Under the pieces are notes generated by a model. That model was given only the letters and a program-made list of their open reading frames with translations, searched no databases and was not told the origin of the DNA. From Anaerohabitans sp964387285 (GTDB lineage Bacteria; Zhuqueibacterota; Zhuqueibacteria; Residuimicrobiales; Residuimicrobiaceae), in NCBI GenBank assembly GCA_964387285.1, contig CAYLWO010000011.1:1-64000 (forward strand): a DNA stretch of 64,000 nucleotides, given 5' to 3'. Shown one piece after another: positions 17,394 to 25,924 of this stretch; the stretch's first letter is position 1, and every line of letters begins with the position of its first letter. A program made the position numbers and the translations under genes.

Positions 17394-19187
17394 ATGAGAT
17401 GTCAAAAAATGTTAGCTCTCATAGAAAAGGCCAATCCGGTCATCGTCCGTCTATTGATGGAAGCCGGCACGCCGCGCAGCGCCCGCAGTTTTATTCTCGC
17501 TTATATCGAAGAACTCTCAAGAATTCTGCACCATGCCGGTGAACGTCATCGCGGTCTGGAATGGAGTGTACAGATCGAATGCCTGTACGCGTTCCGGGAA
17601 CTCATTTCCATTCGCAGCGAAAAATTAACGCATTATAGTTGTCTGCGCCAGCTCTGGTTGCTGGCCAACAAGAAATTCGACCAGCTGTCTCCGGAGATCA
17701 GCGAAGCGTTCATCGAGGATATACGGCACATTCTCCTGGGCATGGCCGGGAAAAGCGGCATCTATGACAACATCACCTTGCCCGTCTATACGCAGATGCA
17801 AGGCCGCGAGGCGGCGCAGGCGCGCTCCCATCATTTGGAACAGGTGGCGGCCAGGACGCTGCAAAGCATGAAAAAATATCGTCATGGCCTGGAACCCGCC
17901 ATTGTCGCCAGGCGGGAAAAAAATCGCGACCGTATTTTAAAATCGCTGCAGGCGCGTGAAGAGGACTGGCAGGATTACCGTTGGCACTTGCGTCATGTAA
18001 TCCGCGATCGCCGCGCTTTGGAGCGCCTGGTCAGACTGACGAACACCGAAACAAGGTCCATTGCAAAGGCGAAGCAGCACAATCTGCCTTTTGCCGTTAC
18101 GCCCTACTATGTTTCACTGATGGATTATGAACTGCATCGCAAATGGGATCATGCGGTTCGCAGTCAGGTCATTCCGCCGCTGTATTATGTAGATCAAAGG
18201 GTGCAGCATCAAGACGACGCCTCCTCTTCGTTTGATTTCATGCTGGAACGCGACACCTCGCCTGTTGAACTGATCACCCGGCGCTATCCGCACATCGCCA
18301 TTTTCAAACCGTACAACACCTGCAGTCAGATCTGCGTCTATTGCCAGCGCAATTGGGAAATCAAGGATGCCGTATTGCCGAACGCTCTGGCCGACGGCCA
18401 GCGCATTAAAAAGGCGCTCCATTGGTTAAAACGGAACACCGGCATCCTTGAGGTTTTGATTACCGGCGGCGATCCTCTGGTTTTACCGGATCGGCGGTTT
18501 CTCGAGATTTTGGAACAGGTGGCCGCGATTCCACATATTGAACGCATTCGCATCGGTTCGCGCACGCCGGTGGCGTTGCCGCAGCGCCTGACGGACGCTC
18601 TGGTTCAGGGCATTGCCGGCTATCATGAACCAGGACGCCGGGAAATCGCACTGGTCACGCACTTTGAACACCCGTATGAAATCACGCCGGAGGCGCAGGC
18701 AGCGGTGCAAAAATTCAGACGCGCCGGCATGGCCGTCTACAATCAGGCTGTATTTACAGTGGAAAACAGTCGCCGTTTCGAACTGGCATCGTTGCGCCGA
18801 TTATTACGCTTAATCGGCATTGATAGCTATTATACATTTAATACCAAAGGCAAACAGGAAACCAGGGATTATCGCGTGCCCATGGCGCGCTTGCAACAGG
18901 AGATCAAAGAAGAAGCGCGGTTGTTGCCAGGTCTGGTGCGCACCGATGAACCTGTTTACAATGTACCCGGGTTGGGAAAAAATTATATTCGCGCTGCCCA
19001 ACATCATACCCTGTTGACCATTATGCCTAACGGCAGTCGCGTATATGAATTTCATCCCTGGGAGAAAAACCTCAGCCTGGTGCAGACCTATATCGACATG
19101 GATGTGCCTATTCATGATTATTTGAAAACCATGGAACAGCGGGGTGAGAGAATGAACGATTATAGAACGATCTGGTATTACTTTTAG
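17394..19187 (+). CDS. KamA-family radical SAM protein (lysine 2,3-aminomutase-like) with long N-terminal extension
   Basis: Radical SAM aminomutases bind a 4Fe-4S cluster, S-adenosylmethionine and PLP and move an amino group from the alpha to the beta carbon. The cluster motif is Cys310-x3-Cys314-x2-Cys317 (NTCSQICVYCQRNW). LITGGDPLVLPDRRF is the GGD(P) SAM-binding loop. Lys529 in PGLGKN is in the place of the PLP lysine of PGGGGK in KamA. The first 250 or so residues are a helical extension not found in the usual 420-residue KamA. Start ATG 17394 follows AAGGAGG by 4 bases. The substrate (lysine, glutamate or another) cannot be read from sequence. It is monocistronic, flanked by selC and a decayed selC copy. 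Confidence 0.85.
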   Translation: MRCQKMLALIEKANPVIVRLLMEAGTPRSARSFILAYIEELSRILHHAGERHRGLEWSVQIECLYAFRELISIRSEKLTHYSCLRQLWLLANKKFDQLSPEISEAFIEDIRHILLGMAGKSGIYDNITLPVYTQMQGREAAQARSHHLEQVAARTLQSMKKYRHGLEPAIVARREKNRDRILKSLQAREEDWQDYRWHLRHVIRDRRALERLVRLTNTETRSIAKAKQHNLPFAVTPYYVSLMDYELHRKWDHAVRSQVIPPLYYVDQRVQHQDDASSSFDFMLERDTSPVELITRRYPHIAIFKPYNTCSQICVYCQRNWEIKDAVLPNALADGQRIKKALHWLKRNTGILEVLITGGDPLVLPDRRFLEILEQVAAIPHIERIRIGSRTPVALPQRLTDALVQGIAGYHEPGRREIALVTHFEHPYEITPEAQAAVQKFRRAGMAVYNQAVFTVENSRRFELASLRRLLRLIGIDSYYTFNTKGKQETRDYRVPMARLQQEIKEEARLLPGLVRTDEPVYNVPGLGKNYIRAAQHHTLLTIMPNGSRVYEFHPWEKNLSLVQTYIDMDVPIHDYLKTMEQRGERMNDYRTIWYYF

Positions 19188-19246
19188 GAATAGCATGCGC
19201 ATCATTCATCTCCGGAAAGGCAATCCGATTTGACCACCCAACAGAA

Positions 19247-19363
19247 GCGATCTGGCGAGGAATTGCTTTCCCTGGTTTGGCATGTGCGATCCGGTACTGA
19301 AAGAACTCGGGCATGGCGCCCTTGTCTATAGTTCCGTCCGGGACAAGGATTCCCCGGGTGATC
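19247..19363 (+). repeat. Interspersed repeat R2, copy 3
   Basis: Shares GATCTGGCGAGGAATTGC, TGCGATCCGGTACTGAA and CTTGTCTATAGTTCCG, ending GGTGATC, with R2 at 8190-8310 and 13912-14033. The R3 part is absent. Confidence 0.7.
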
Positions 19364-19369
19364 CCAAAA

Positions 19370-19705
19370 CTGATCATACGTCGCTCCGCGACGTGAATGA
19401 TAGACATCTGTTGCCGTGGGTTGAAACCCACGGCTACCATCCCAGGGTCGCTCCGCGACCAGCCTGCATTGCAAATCCTGGGGAATCCCATGGTCGCAGA
19501 GCGATCTTTGCCTGAAGTGATGACTCCTCAAAATGAGTTTTTGACAAGCCAACGGGCCAACTCGTAATTTGTAGAGTGCAAAAGTCGCCAAAACATTCAC
19601 CGACAATTTCAGACCCATGGTCGCGGAGCGACCTTTGCCGGTAGCCGGGTGCTTCAACGCCCGGAAAACAAAAAAGAGCAACCACGTCGCGGAGCGACGT
19701 ATGAA
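19370..19705. repeat. Cluster of five GTCGCGGAGCGAC palindromes and other hairpins
   Basis: Five copies of the core GTCGC-TCC/GGA-GCGAC lie near 19379, 19447, 19494, 19619 and 19684, two in one orientation and three in the other, with flanks like CATGGTCGC or CGTCGC. Between them are a perfect hairpin (GCCGTGGGTT/AACCCACGGC, near 19412-19433) and a GCCGGGTG/CGCCCGG hairpin. There is no gene in this stretch. Confidence 0.7.
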
Positions 19706-19751
19706 GGATAATCCGAATCAATCGGTTTGAGGTGTTGTAGAACCAATCAGC

Positions 19752-19780
19752 TTGATTTCAGCATCACTATTTTGTATATT
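19752..19780 (+). promoter_or_regulatory. Promoter-like sequence ahead of the degenerate tRNA-Sec copy
   Basis: TTGATT (19752-19757), 17 bases, TATATT (19775-19780), with the RNA copy starting 8 bases later, the same geometry as at selC. The region upstream of the tRNA copy was evidently duplicated with it. Confidence 0.5.
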
Positions 19781-19788
19781 AGGCAAAC

Positions 19789-19881
19789 GAGAATGCTCGA
19801 TGATATGGCGACGCACACTGATTTTATATCTGTTGTATGGCGCGTTCCGTCTCTGGTGGGTTCTATTCCCGCACATTCCCG
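19789..19881 (+). pseudogene. Degenerate tRNA-Sec copy with UUA anticodon
   Basis: It aligns end to end with selC (about four fifths identical, one inserted base). The T arm (GTGGG/CCCGC) and most of the acceptor are kept. Changes include an A-C mismatch at acceptor position 2, loss of two D-stem pairs, a U-U mismatch in the anticodon stem and two lost pairs in the variable arm. The anticodon loop reads UU-UUA-UA, so it would pair with UAA. Damage in three stems argues for a pseudogene; the retained promoter and long-arm shape leave open a diverged, allo-tRNA-like molecule. Confidence 0.7.
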
Positions 19882-19977
19882 CTTTATTCACTTTTTCATC
19901 AAGCAAGAGCAGCACACTGACCCCGTTGTCGCTATCATGAACCGAATTCCTGTCCAACAAAATTCTTGGGATTTGTC

Positions 19978-22967
19978 ATGCATCTAACCACCCGTATTTT
20001 TTTCTGCAGTCTGTTTTTTCTGGCAATCCGACCCGGTTATGCCCAACTCGGCATCTCCCAGGGAAATATGCAAAATCCGCCCGGCATCACATGGCAAAAA
20101 ATTTCCACCACGCATTTCACCATTGTCTTTCCAAAAGAGATCGCCGTAGATGCCAATCGGGCAGCCAACACGTTGGAGCATATATATGAATTGGACGGCT
20201 ATTCATTAAAGACCATACCGCGAAAAATTTCTCTCGTGCTGCACAATCAAAACACCGAGGCCAACGGTTTCGTGCAACTGGCGCCGCGACAAAGCGAATG
20301 GTTCAACACGCCGCCGCAGGTGGGTCTCATCGGCGTCAATCCCTGGTATCACCTGCTGGCCGTCCATGAATATCGTCACGTGGTGCAATTCGATCGCACG
20401 CTGTGCGGCCTGACCAAATGGCTCTATTATCTGTTTGGCGATTACGGTCATGTGGCAGGCGCCTTTTTCAGTCTGCCGGCCTGGGTTTGGGAGGGCGATG
20501 CCGTGCTCATGGAAACGGCGCTCACCTCCGGTGGACGCGGCCGCATGCCGGAATTCACCATGCCCATTCGCACTATGCTGCTCGCGGGCGAACGTCACTC
20601 TTATTATAAAATGATTTTCGGCTCCTATCGCGACTGGTCGGCTAATCCTTACCCTTTTGGCTACCTGATGACCGCTTATCTGCGGCGACAAAAAGGAACC
20701 TTTATTTTGTCCGACATCATGAAAAGCACCATGGCGCTGTCCCTTCTGCCCTACCGTTTTACCTGGTCTTTGCGTCGGCAAACCGGCAAGGCGGTTGGCG
20801 CCACCTATAGGGCAGCTATGGACGAATTAAAAGCCACCTGGCAAGAACAGATGCANNNNNNNNNNNNNNNNNNNNNNNNNNNNNNNNNNNNNNNNNNNNN
20901 NNNNNNNNNNNNNNNNNNNNNNNNNNNNNNNNNNNNNNNNNNNNNNNNNNNNNNNCCACCTATAGGGCAGCTATGGACGAATTAAAAGCCACCTGGCAAG
21001 AACAGATGCAAGGAGTATCTTTAACCAAAGCCACACAGGTGAATCGCAACAACCGTTTTCTTACCCATTATATGTTTCCAAAACCAATTGATAACTCTTC
21101 GGTGGTGACACTCAAATGGGGGCTGAACGATCGCTACGCGCTGGTCAATGTTCGAAACGATGGGGTTGAGAAAAAGATAATCGATCTGGGCCCCACCTAT
21201 CTGGATCCGCCCTCTGTGGCAGCCGGCAAAATCGTCTGGAATGAACTGTTGCCCCATCCGCGCTGGGGATATCTCGATTATTCTTCCATTAAAATGTTTG
21301 ACATGACCAGCAGAAAGGTCAAACGATTGTCGGCAAAAAGCAAATGGATGGCGCCGGCGCTGTCGCCGGACGGCCGGCAGATCGCTGTGGTCGAATACGC
21401 GCCAAACAACCATTGTAAAATTGTTTTGCTGGAAAGCGAATTCGGACAAGAGCTTAAACGGCTGCCCAATCCGGACAACGCCTTTATTATGACCCCATCG
21501 TGGTCGAGTGACAATCATCGTCTGGTGTTCAATAGTATAACTGAGCAGGGACGCAGCCTCAGCATCATAAATGTAGAATCGGGTCAATGGCAGCATCTCA
21601 TTGACTATGGCGAGAAAAACACCGGTTTGCCGGTTTTCTATAAGGATTTTGTGTTGTTCAATTGGGACTATACCGGGATTGATAATATTTATGCCGTTCA
21701 TCAACAGAGCAAAGAGATTTGGCAGGTTACCTCACGGCCGTTTGGCGCTTTTCATCCGGCAGTTGCGCAGGACGGCCTTACACTTTTTTTCAATGATTAC
21801 ACCAACAAAGGCTATCAGATTGGCCAAATGGTCCTGGATTCCACAAAATGGATAAAGTTGGCGAATATCCCCCATCGTCCTTTTTTATATCATGAACCGA
21901 TCGTAGAGCAGGAACCCGGCGTCGGCTTGCTGAAAACCATTCCGGACCGGCAATACCCGATAGCAGATTATCACGCCGTCAAAGACGCGATCCGCGTGCA
22001 CAGCTGGGTGCCGCCGTTGGCTATGGATGAACATGAAAACATCAGTGCACAACTCTTATCGCAAAATCTGCTCGGCACTCTGGGCACTGGTCTGGGTTAC
22101 ACGTTTAACCAGAACGAAAACACGGACTCTTATGCGGCGAGCATGAGCTATGCGGGCTGGTGGCCGATCATCGATGTGGCTGGTCGATATGGCGAAAGGA
22201 GCAGCAGCTTTTTCGATCAGGCCAATCGACAGAATTTTTACTCCTGGAAAGAAAAGGGAGTATCGCTGGGATTGCGTTTGCCTTTAAATCTGACGCGCAA
22301 TGTTTATCAGACCCATTTGCAGGTTGGCGTGGCCGTAGAAGCGATAAAAATCTCCGGAAAGGAGATCCTGGATCATTTTGAACAAAACAACGGCCTGTTC
22401 ACACCCATTTCAACCTATTTGACGTTTTTTCGCGGTTATCAATGGCAAAACGAAATTTATCCGCATTGGGGTCAATCCTTATACCTGATGCATCGCCAGG
22501 CGACGTTGCGCAGCGATTATCATGGCCGGTTATTCGCCGCGCGACTGAGTTTGCATTTCCCGGGCCTGGCGCACAATCACGGACTGCGGCTGCAGCTGTC
22601 GTTTGAAAAACAAAAAGCGGAACAGTATCGTTTTGAAAACGAGGTCCGTTTTTGCCGCGGCTACAGCTATGCATTTCACGACCAATTCCGGCGCTGGTCT
22701 ATAGACTATGGCATGCCGTTGCTGTACCCGGACTGGAATATGCTGGGACTGCTGTATCTCAAAAGAGTGCAAGCCAACTTTTTTTATGACGACACGAAGG
22801 CAGAGGATGATGACTTGGACAGCCGTTATCGTTCCTGTGGCGTGGATTTGCTGACCAATCTGTACCTGTTCAGTATGCCGCTTGAATTGCCGTTGGGCGT
22901 GCGGTTTGTTTATCGGATTAAGGAGCAGCAGTGGCGCACCGAGTTTTTAATGTCAATTGGATGGTAA
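19978..22967 (+). CDS. Outer-membrane metallopeptidase-TolB propeller-beta barrel protein (interrupted by a false assembly gap)
   Basis: Merging the 55-base duplicate around the N-run gives one intact frame of about 944 residues. Start ATG 19978 opens a signal peptide (HLTTRIFFCSLFFLAIRPGYAQ). Residues 30-290 form a gluzincin-type peptidase domain with HEYRH and, downstream, WEGDAVLMETALTSGG, giving two zinc histidines and a candidate third ligand. The middle is a TolB/WD40-like beta propeller (LSPDGRQIAVVEY; PSWSSDNHRLVFNS). The last 300 or so residues alternate like a beta barrel and end in Trp, as outer-membrane barrels do. It is probably a self-anchored surface or periplasmic peptidase. 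Substrate unknown. It follows the degenerate tRNA copy by 96 bases. Confidence 0.75.
20801..21010. other. Assembly gap: 100 N flanked by an identical 55-base overlap
   Basis: Bases 20801-20855 and 20956-21010 are identical and flank exactly 100 N. This is two contig ends that overlap but were joined with a placeholder gap. Removing the N-run and one copy restores the reading frame. Confidence 0.95.
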
Positions 22968-23000
22968 TATTTATTGAAGTGGTTCAGTTGAAAAAAAGCG

Positions 23001-23226
23001 AACGCGGATATGACGGATAAAACGGATTTGAACGGATAAAAAAAAAATAAATCCGTTTTTATCCTTCAATCCGTTAAATCCGCGTTAGTATCTGATGAGT
23101 TAAATCTTTACCATTTCTGGCAAAATATTTTCAACAGCCCATTCTATCTCATTAATAAGTCATAGGTTACAACACCATGAATTTTTGTTCAACATTTAAA
23201 TCCTGATTGTTCAAGTTGAGATTTTG
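23001..23226 (+). repeat. Hairpin-plus-tail element, unit 1
   Basis: It opens with an imperfect 86-base inverted repeat (AACGCGGAT...ATCCGCGTT, inner arms ACGGATAAA and TTTATCC) and continues with about 135 bases (TCTGATGAGTTAAATCTTT, GGCAAAATATTTTCAACAGC, TTGTTCAACATTTAAATC) that recur in unit 2. Confidence 0.6.
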
Positions 23227-23251
23227 CTGAAGGAAAATTGTCAAATAAATT

Positions 23252-23478
23252 CTCCCGCAAAGGCGCAAAGACGCAGAGGGGAAAAGACACTACTAAAATT
23301 TTTTCTTGGCGTTCTCTGCGTCTTTGCGCGAGTATTGTTTTGAATCTGATGAATAAAATCTTGATCATATGTGATAAAATATTTTTAATAGCCCATTACA
23401 ACCATTTAATGTTTCATAGGTTCTGTGGATAGGAATTGTCGTTCAACTTTTTGGTTCTGGCTTGTCCAGGTTAGGATT
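23252..23478 (+). repeat. Hairpin-plus-tail element, unit 2
   Basis: Hairpin arms CGCAAAGACGCAGAG and CTCTGCGTCTTTGCG (23252-23332), unrelated in sequence to the unit 1 hairpin. They are followed by a tail homologous to that of unit 1 (TCTGATGAATAAAATCTTG, ATAAAATATTTTTAATAGCC, CGTTCAACTTTTTGGTTC). Confidence 0.6.
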
Positions 23479-23897
23479 TATCGGTTATTTATTAGTAAAT
23501 ATAGAGAAGAAGAACTACGGAATTTTAGCGAAAAGTATGTTAAAAATTGGAGAGATAGGCTATTATCAGTTAAGAAAATTACTTACCAAGATATAAATGA
23601 TAAGAGTATTCAATAGTTTTATACTCTTTTTCAGCGAGCGCCTAACACCAATATTCGCCAGATACAGCTTTACTGCTCCTCGCACCTTTACCGCTGCAGT
23701 GATGATGCTCCGCGTTCGCTTTTTCCAAATTGAAAAAATCTGGAAAATAAAAAGCACGTACATTTGGTCGAACCTAAATTGAGCGATTTGCACTTAAGAG
23801 GCAACCTTGCGGTTTTCTAAAAAGTCAATTTTTATCAATGTTGCTTTAGTTTGAGGCCTTTTAGTAAAATTTGTAAGTGTCATAAAATCATTTCGCT
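23479..23897. other. Intergenic, possible gene tail
   Basis: A plus-strand stretch at about 23480-23616 encodes a lysine- and glutamate-rich peptide (FISKYREEELRNFSEKYVKN onward) before a stop, perhaps the 3' end of a lost gene. Near 23774-23815 there is a degraded copy of the TTGAGCGAT...CAACCTTGCG repeat. A candidate promoter TTGCTT-18-TAAAAT for the deacetylase gene lies near 23840-23870. Confidence 0.3.
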
Positions 23898-23939
23898 GAT
23901 AGATTCCTCACCCGCTAAAGCGGGTTCGGAATGACACGG
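23898..23939 (-). repeat. GTCATTCCGA-type interspersed repeat
   Basis: On the minus strand it reads GTGTCATTCCGAACCCGC to GAGGAATCTATC, with a CCCGCTTTAGCGGG hairpin. It resembles R1 in layout (GTCAT... at one end, GA.G.A.TC at the other) and a family common in uncultured bacterial genomes. Confidence 0.55.
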
Positions 23940-24012
23940 TTTCGTTACATTTTAGATAACGCCAAGGTCAAGACAATCGTTCAGTTCAAGTTTAAATAAA
24001 TCCAAAGGTAAT

Positions 24013-24729
24013 ATGATCGTAGACTCACGCTCTACTATTATGACTGTTTTCTTACTGATTTGTCATATTTTGCCGGCCCAGAGTAAGGAAAATGCCGTTA
24101 TTATCCATGGCTCGCGCGAACAGAAAAAGGTCGCGTTGACCTTTGACGCCTGTTCCGGCAAAAAAATCAACAACTATGACCAGGCCATCATCACCGTGCT
24201 CAAGGAAACGCAAACGCCGGCCACGCTTTTTCTCGGCGGCTTGTGGCTGAAAAAAAATCCACAGGCCGTGTCGGATTTAAAAGACGAACCGCTCTTTGAA
24301 CTGGCGCTGCATGGTTATCATCATCCGCATTTTTTTAAGCTGACCGATGACTCGGTGCGTAAAGAATTGTCGCGCAACAAACAGGTATTGGATAGTTTAT
24401 TCGGCGTCAAAGCAACTCTTTTTCGGCCGCCTTTCGGTGAATATGACAAACGTATTGTGCGCATCTGCGCTGAAAAAGGCTTGACGCTGGTAGAGTATGA
24501 TTTGCCCTCCGGCGATCCGGACACCAGCGCCACCAGCAAAAAATTGACCGAATATGTATCCACCATGGCGCGCAACGGTTCGATTGTGGTTATGCATATG
24601 AACGGACGCGGTTGGCACACGGCTGATGCGTTGCCGGACATCATCAAGAATCTGCGCAAGCGGGGATTTCAGCTGGTCAAGGTCGGTGAGTTGACTATTG
24701 GGGAAGAAAAAAACAAGCAACCACGTTAG
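24013..24729 (+). CDS. Polysaccharide deacetylase (NodB/CE4 family), exported
   Basis: CE4 enzymes remove N- or O-acetyl groups from peptidoglycan, chitin or exopolysaccharide using a metal held by Asp-His-His. Motif 1 is LTFDACSG (usual TFDDG), so the catalytic-base aspartate is present and the second, metal-binding aspartate is Ala, as in a subset of the family. Motif 2 is LHGYHHPHF, with both metal histidines. Motif 3 is RPPFGEYD, and the C-terminal motif is VVMHMNGRG. A signal peptide (IMTVFLLICHILPAQS) precedes the domain. Start ATG 24013 has AAAGG 5 bases upstream. Length 238 residues, a single-domain form. It is monocistronic and convergent with the next operon; loss of the second Asp may change metal use. 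Confidence 0.85.
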   Translation: MIVDSRSTIMTVFLLICHILPAQSKENAVIIHGSREQKKVALTFDACSGKKINNYDQAIITVLKETQTPATLFLGGLWLKKNPQAVSDLKDEPLFELALHGYHHPHFFKLTDDSVRKELSRNKQVLDSLFGVKATLFRPPFGEYDKRIVRICAEKGLTLVEYDLPSGDPDTSATSKKLTEYVSTMARNGSIVVMHMNGRGWHTADALPDIIKNLRKRGFQLVKVGELTIGEEKNKQPR

Positions 24730-25036
24730 CCTTGCATTTGTTTTTTACCAGGCCGAAGAATCTATCGACAAACGGTACTTTCTTTTTGCCAGGTCTTGTT
24801 CCTCGATAGATGCTTCGGCGCACATAGCCATCGAATTGTGTCAAGTCCATGATGTTATGCGCCTCAGCATGACAAATAGGAAAAAGGGCGGGATTTCATA
24901 CGAACCCGCCTTAGGCGGCTGCAGGATCTGTTCGAGAATCGTATGATAATCAGTTGACGATTCTTCGACGAGGTAATTACAGAGTTTTTTCAGAATGGCG
25001 ATGTTCTTGCACTATCTGCAAGATAGAACAAAAAAC
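24730..25036. other. Intergenic between convergent genes, with a GTCATGCTGAGG-type repeat
   Basis: 24755-24873, read on the minus strand, runs from GTCATGCTGAGGCGC through CGAAGCATCTATCGAGG to GATAGATTCTTC, a repeat of the type seen at 23898. A hairpin GGCGGG/CCCGCC lies near 24890-24915. No gene is seen. Confidence 0.45.
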
Positions 25037-25918
25037 TCAAATTACCATCTCTAGCAGCGCCTGATCAAAATCGGGAAAGACCGTGCGCAAATGCGTCCGC
25101 GCTTTGCTGTTGTCCAGGGAAACATCCTTGGGACGGACGGCCCGCGCTTTGTGATCCTGATAATTGCGCACCTGCACCAGATCGGGATTCAAACCCAGTT
25201 TGCGCGCAAATTTTTGTCCCATAGCAAAGCGGCTCAAACGCTCATTGCCGGCGATATGAAAAATACCGCTCAGGGGCGATTCGGCCAGTTCCAGCAAGGC
25301 CTGTGCAGCCACATGCACAAAAATCGGCGTTCTGAATTCATCATTCGGCATGCCCACAGTCTCATCGGCCATCAGGGCCCGTCGTGTGCGAATCATGAAC
25401 GAGTTGCCGCGATCATGGACCGGCAAACCGGCTACCAGCGACAAACGCGCAACGGCATGTTGACTCGCATGCGCCAATACACGCTGTTCTGCCTCCAGTT
25501 TCGTTTCTCCATAATAATTCACCGGCATGGCCTGATCCGCTTCACGATAAAACGATCGTGAGCCGTCAAACACCGTATCCGTGGAAGTATAAACCAACTT
25601 TTGTTCTCCGCAATGTTGCAGCAAATGCTCGGTGGTTGCAACATTCACGTCAAAAGCTTTTTCAGGAAATTGCGCACAGGCGTCTATATCCGACATGGCT
25701 GCGCAATGAATGACCGCCGTCGGATGATATTCGGAAAAAACACGGGCAACAAATTGATCATCCAAAAGGTCTCCCTGAGCCCAGATCAGCTGCGGATGCT
25801 TAATCGGCGCTGCGCTTCTGGCTAGGGCGACCACCTGCCGCTCGGGCAGCGCCAAACGCAGAACATGGCCGCCGACAAAACCGGCAGCGCCGGTGAGCAA
25901 TAACGTTCTCTCAATCAT
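25037..25918 (-). CDS. RmlD-like NAD(P)-dependent sugar epimerase/reductase (SDR)
   Basis: An extended short-chain dehydrogenase/reductase of the RmlD/dTDP-4-dehydrorhamnose reductase type. TGAAGFVGG is the nucleotide-binding glycine motif, STDTVFDG the STD(x)VFDG motif typical of RmlD, and YYGETK the catalytic Tyr-x3-Lys. HCAAMSDIDAC matches the conserved NAA/CAA(Y/M)T.VD(A/K)CE loop. At 293 residues it has the normal length. The enzyme probably reduces or modifies a nucleotide-linked sugar, but neighbouring rml genes are absent, so the substrate is unknown. It ends a two-gene minus-strand unit, starting 7 bases after the upstream gene. Confidence 0.8.
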   Translation of the reverse strand: MIERTLLLTGAAGFVGGHVLRLALPERQVVALARSAAPIKHPQLIWAQGDLLDDQFVARVFSEYHPTAVIHCAAMSDIDACAQFPEKAFDVNVATTEHLLQHCGEQKLVYTSTDTVFDGSRSFYREADQAMPVNYYGETKLEAEQRVLAHASQHAVARLSLVAGLPVHDRGNSFMIRTRRALMADETVGMPNDEFRTPIFVHVAAQALLELAESPLSGIFHIAGNERLSRFAMGQKFARKLGLNPDLVQVRNYQDHKARAVRPKDVSLDNSKARTHLRTVFPDFDQALLEMVI

Positions 25919-25924
25919 TTTCCA

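Noticed and set aside
19727..19987. Open frames of 60-86 codons across 19718-19987 on both strands
   Set aside because: They run through the degenerate tRNA-Sec copy and its promoter; no ribosome binding site or domain. The RNA-gene explanation accounts for the sequence.
23001..23332. CRISPR array at the hairpin units
   Set aside because: Only two units, different hairpins, no regular spacer/repeat period and no cas gene in the window.
23566..23793. Overlapping open frames on both strands at 23566-23793
   Set aside because: Mutually overlapping, no start signals, and they partly cover a degraded repeat.
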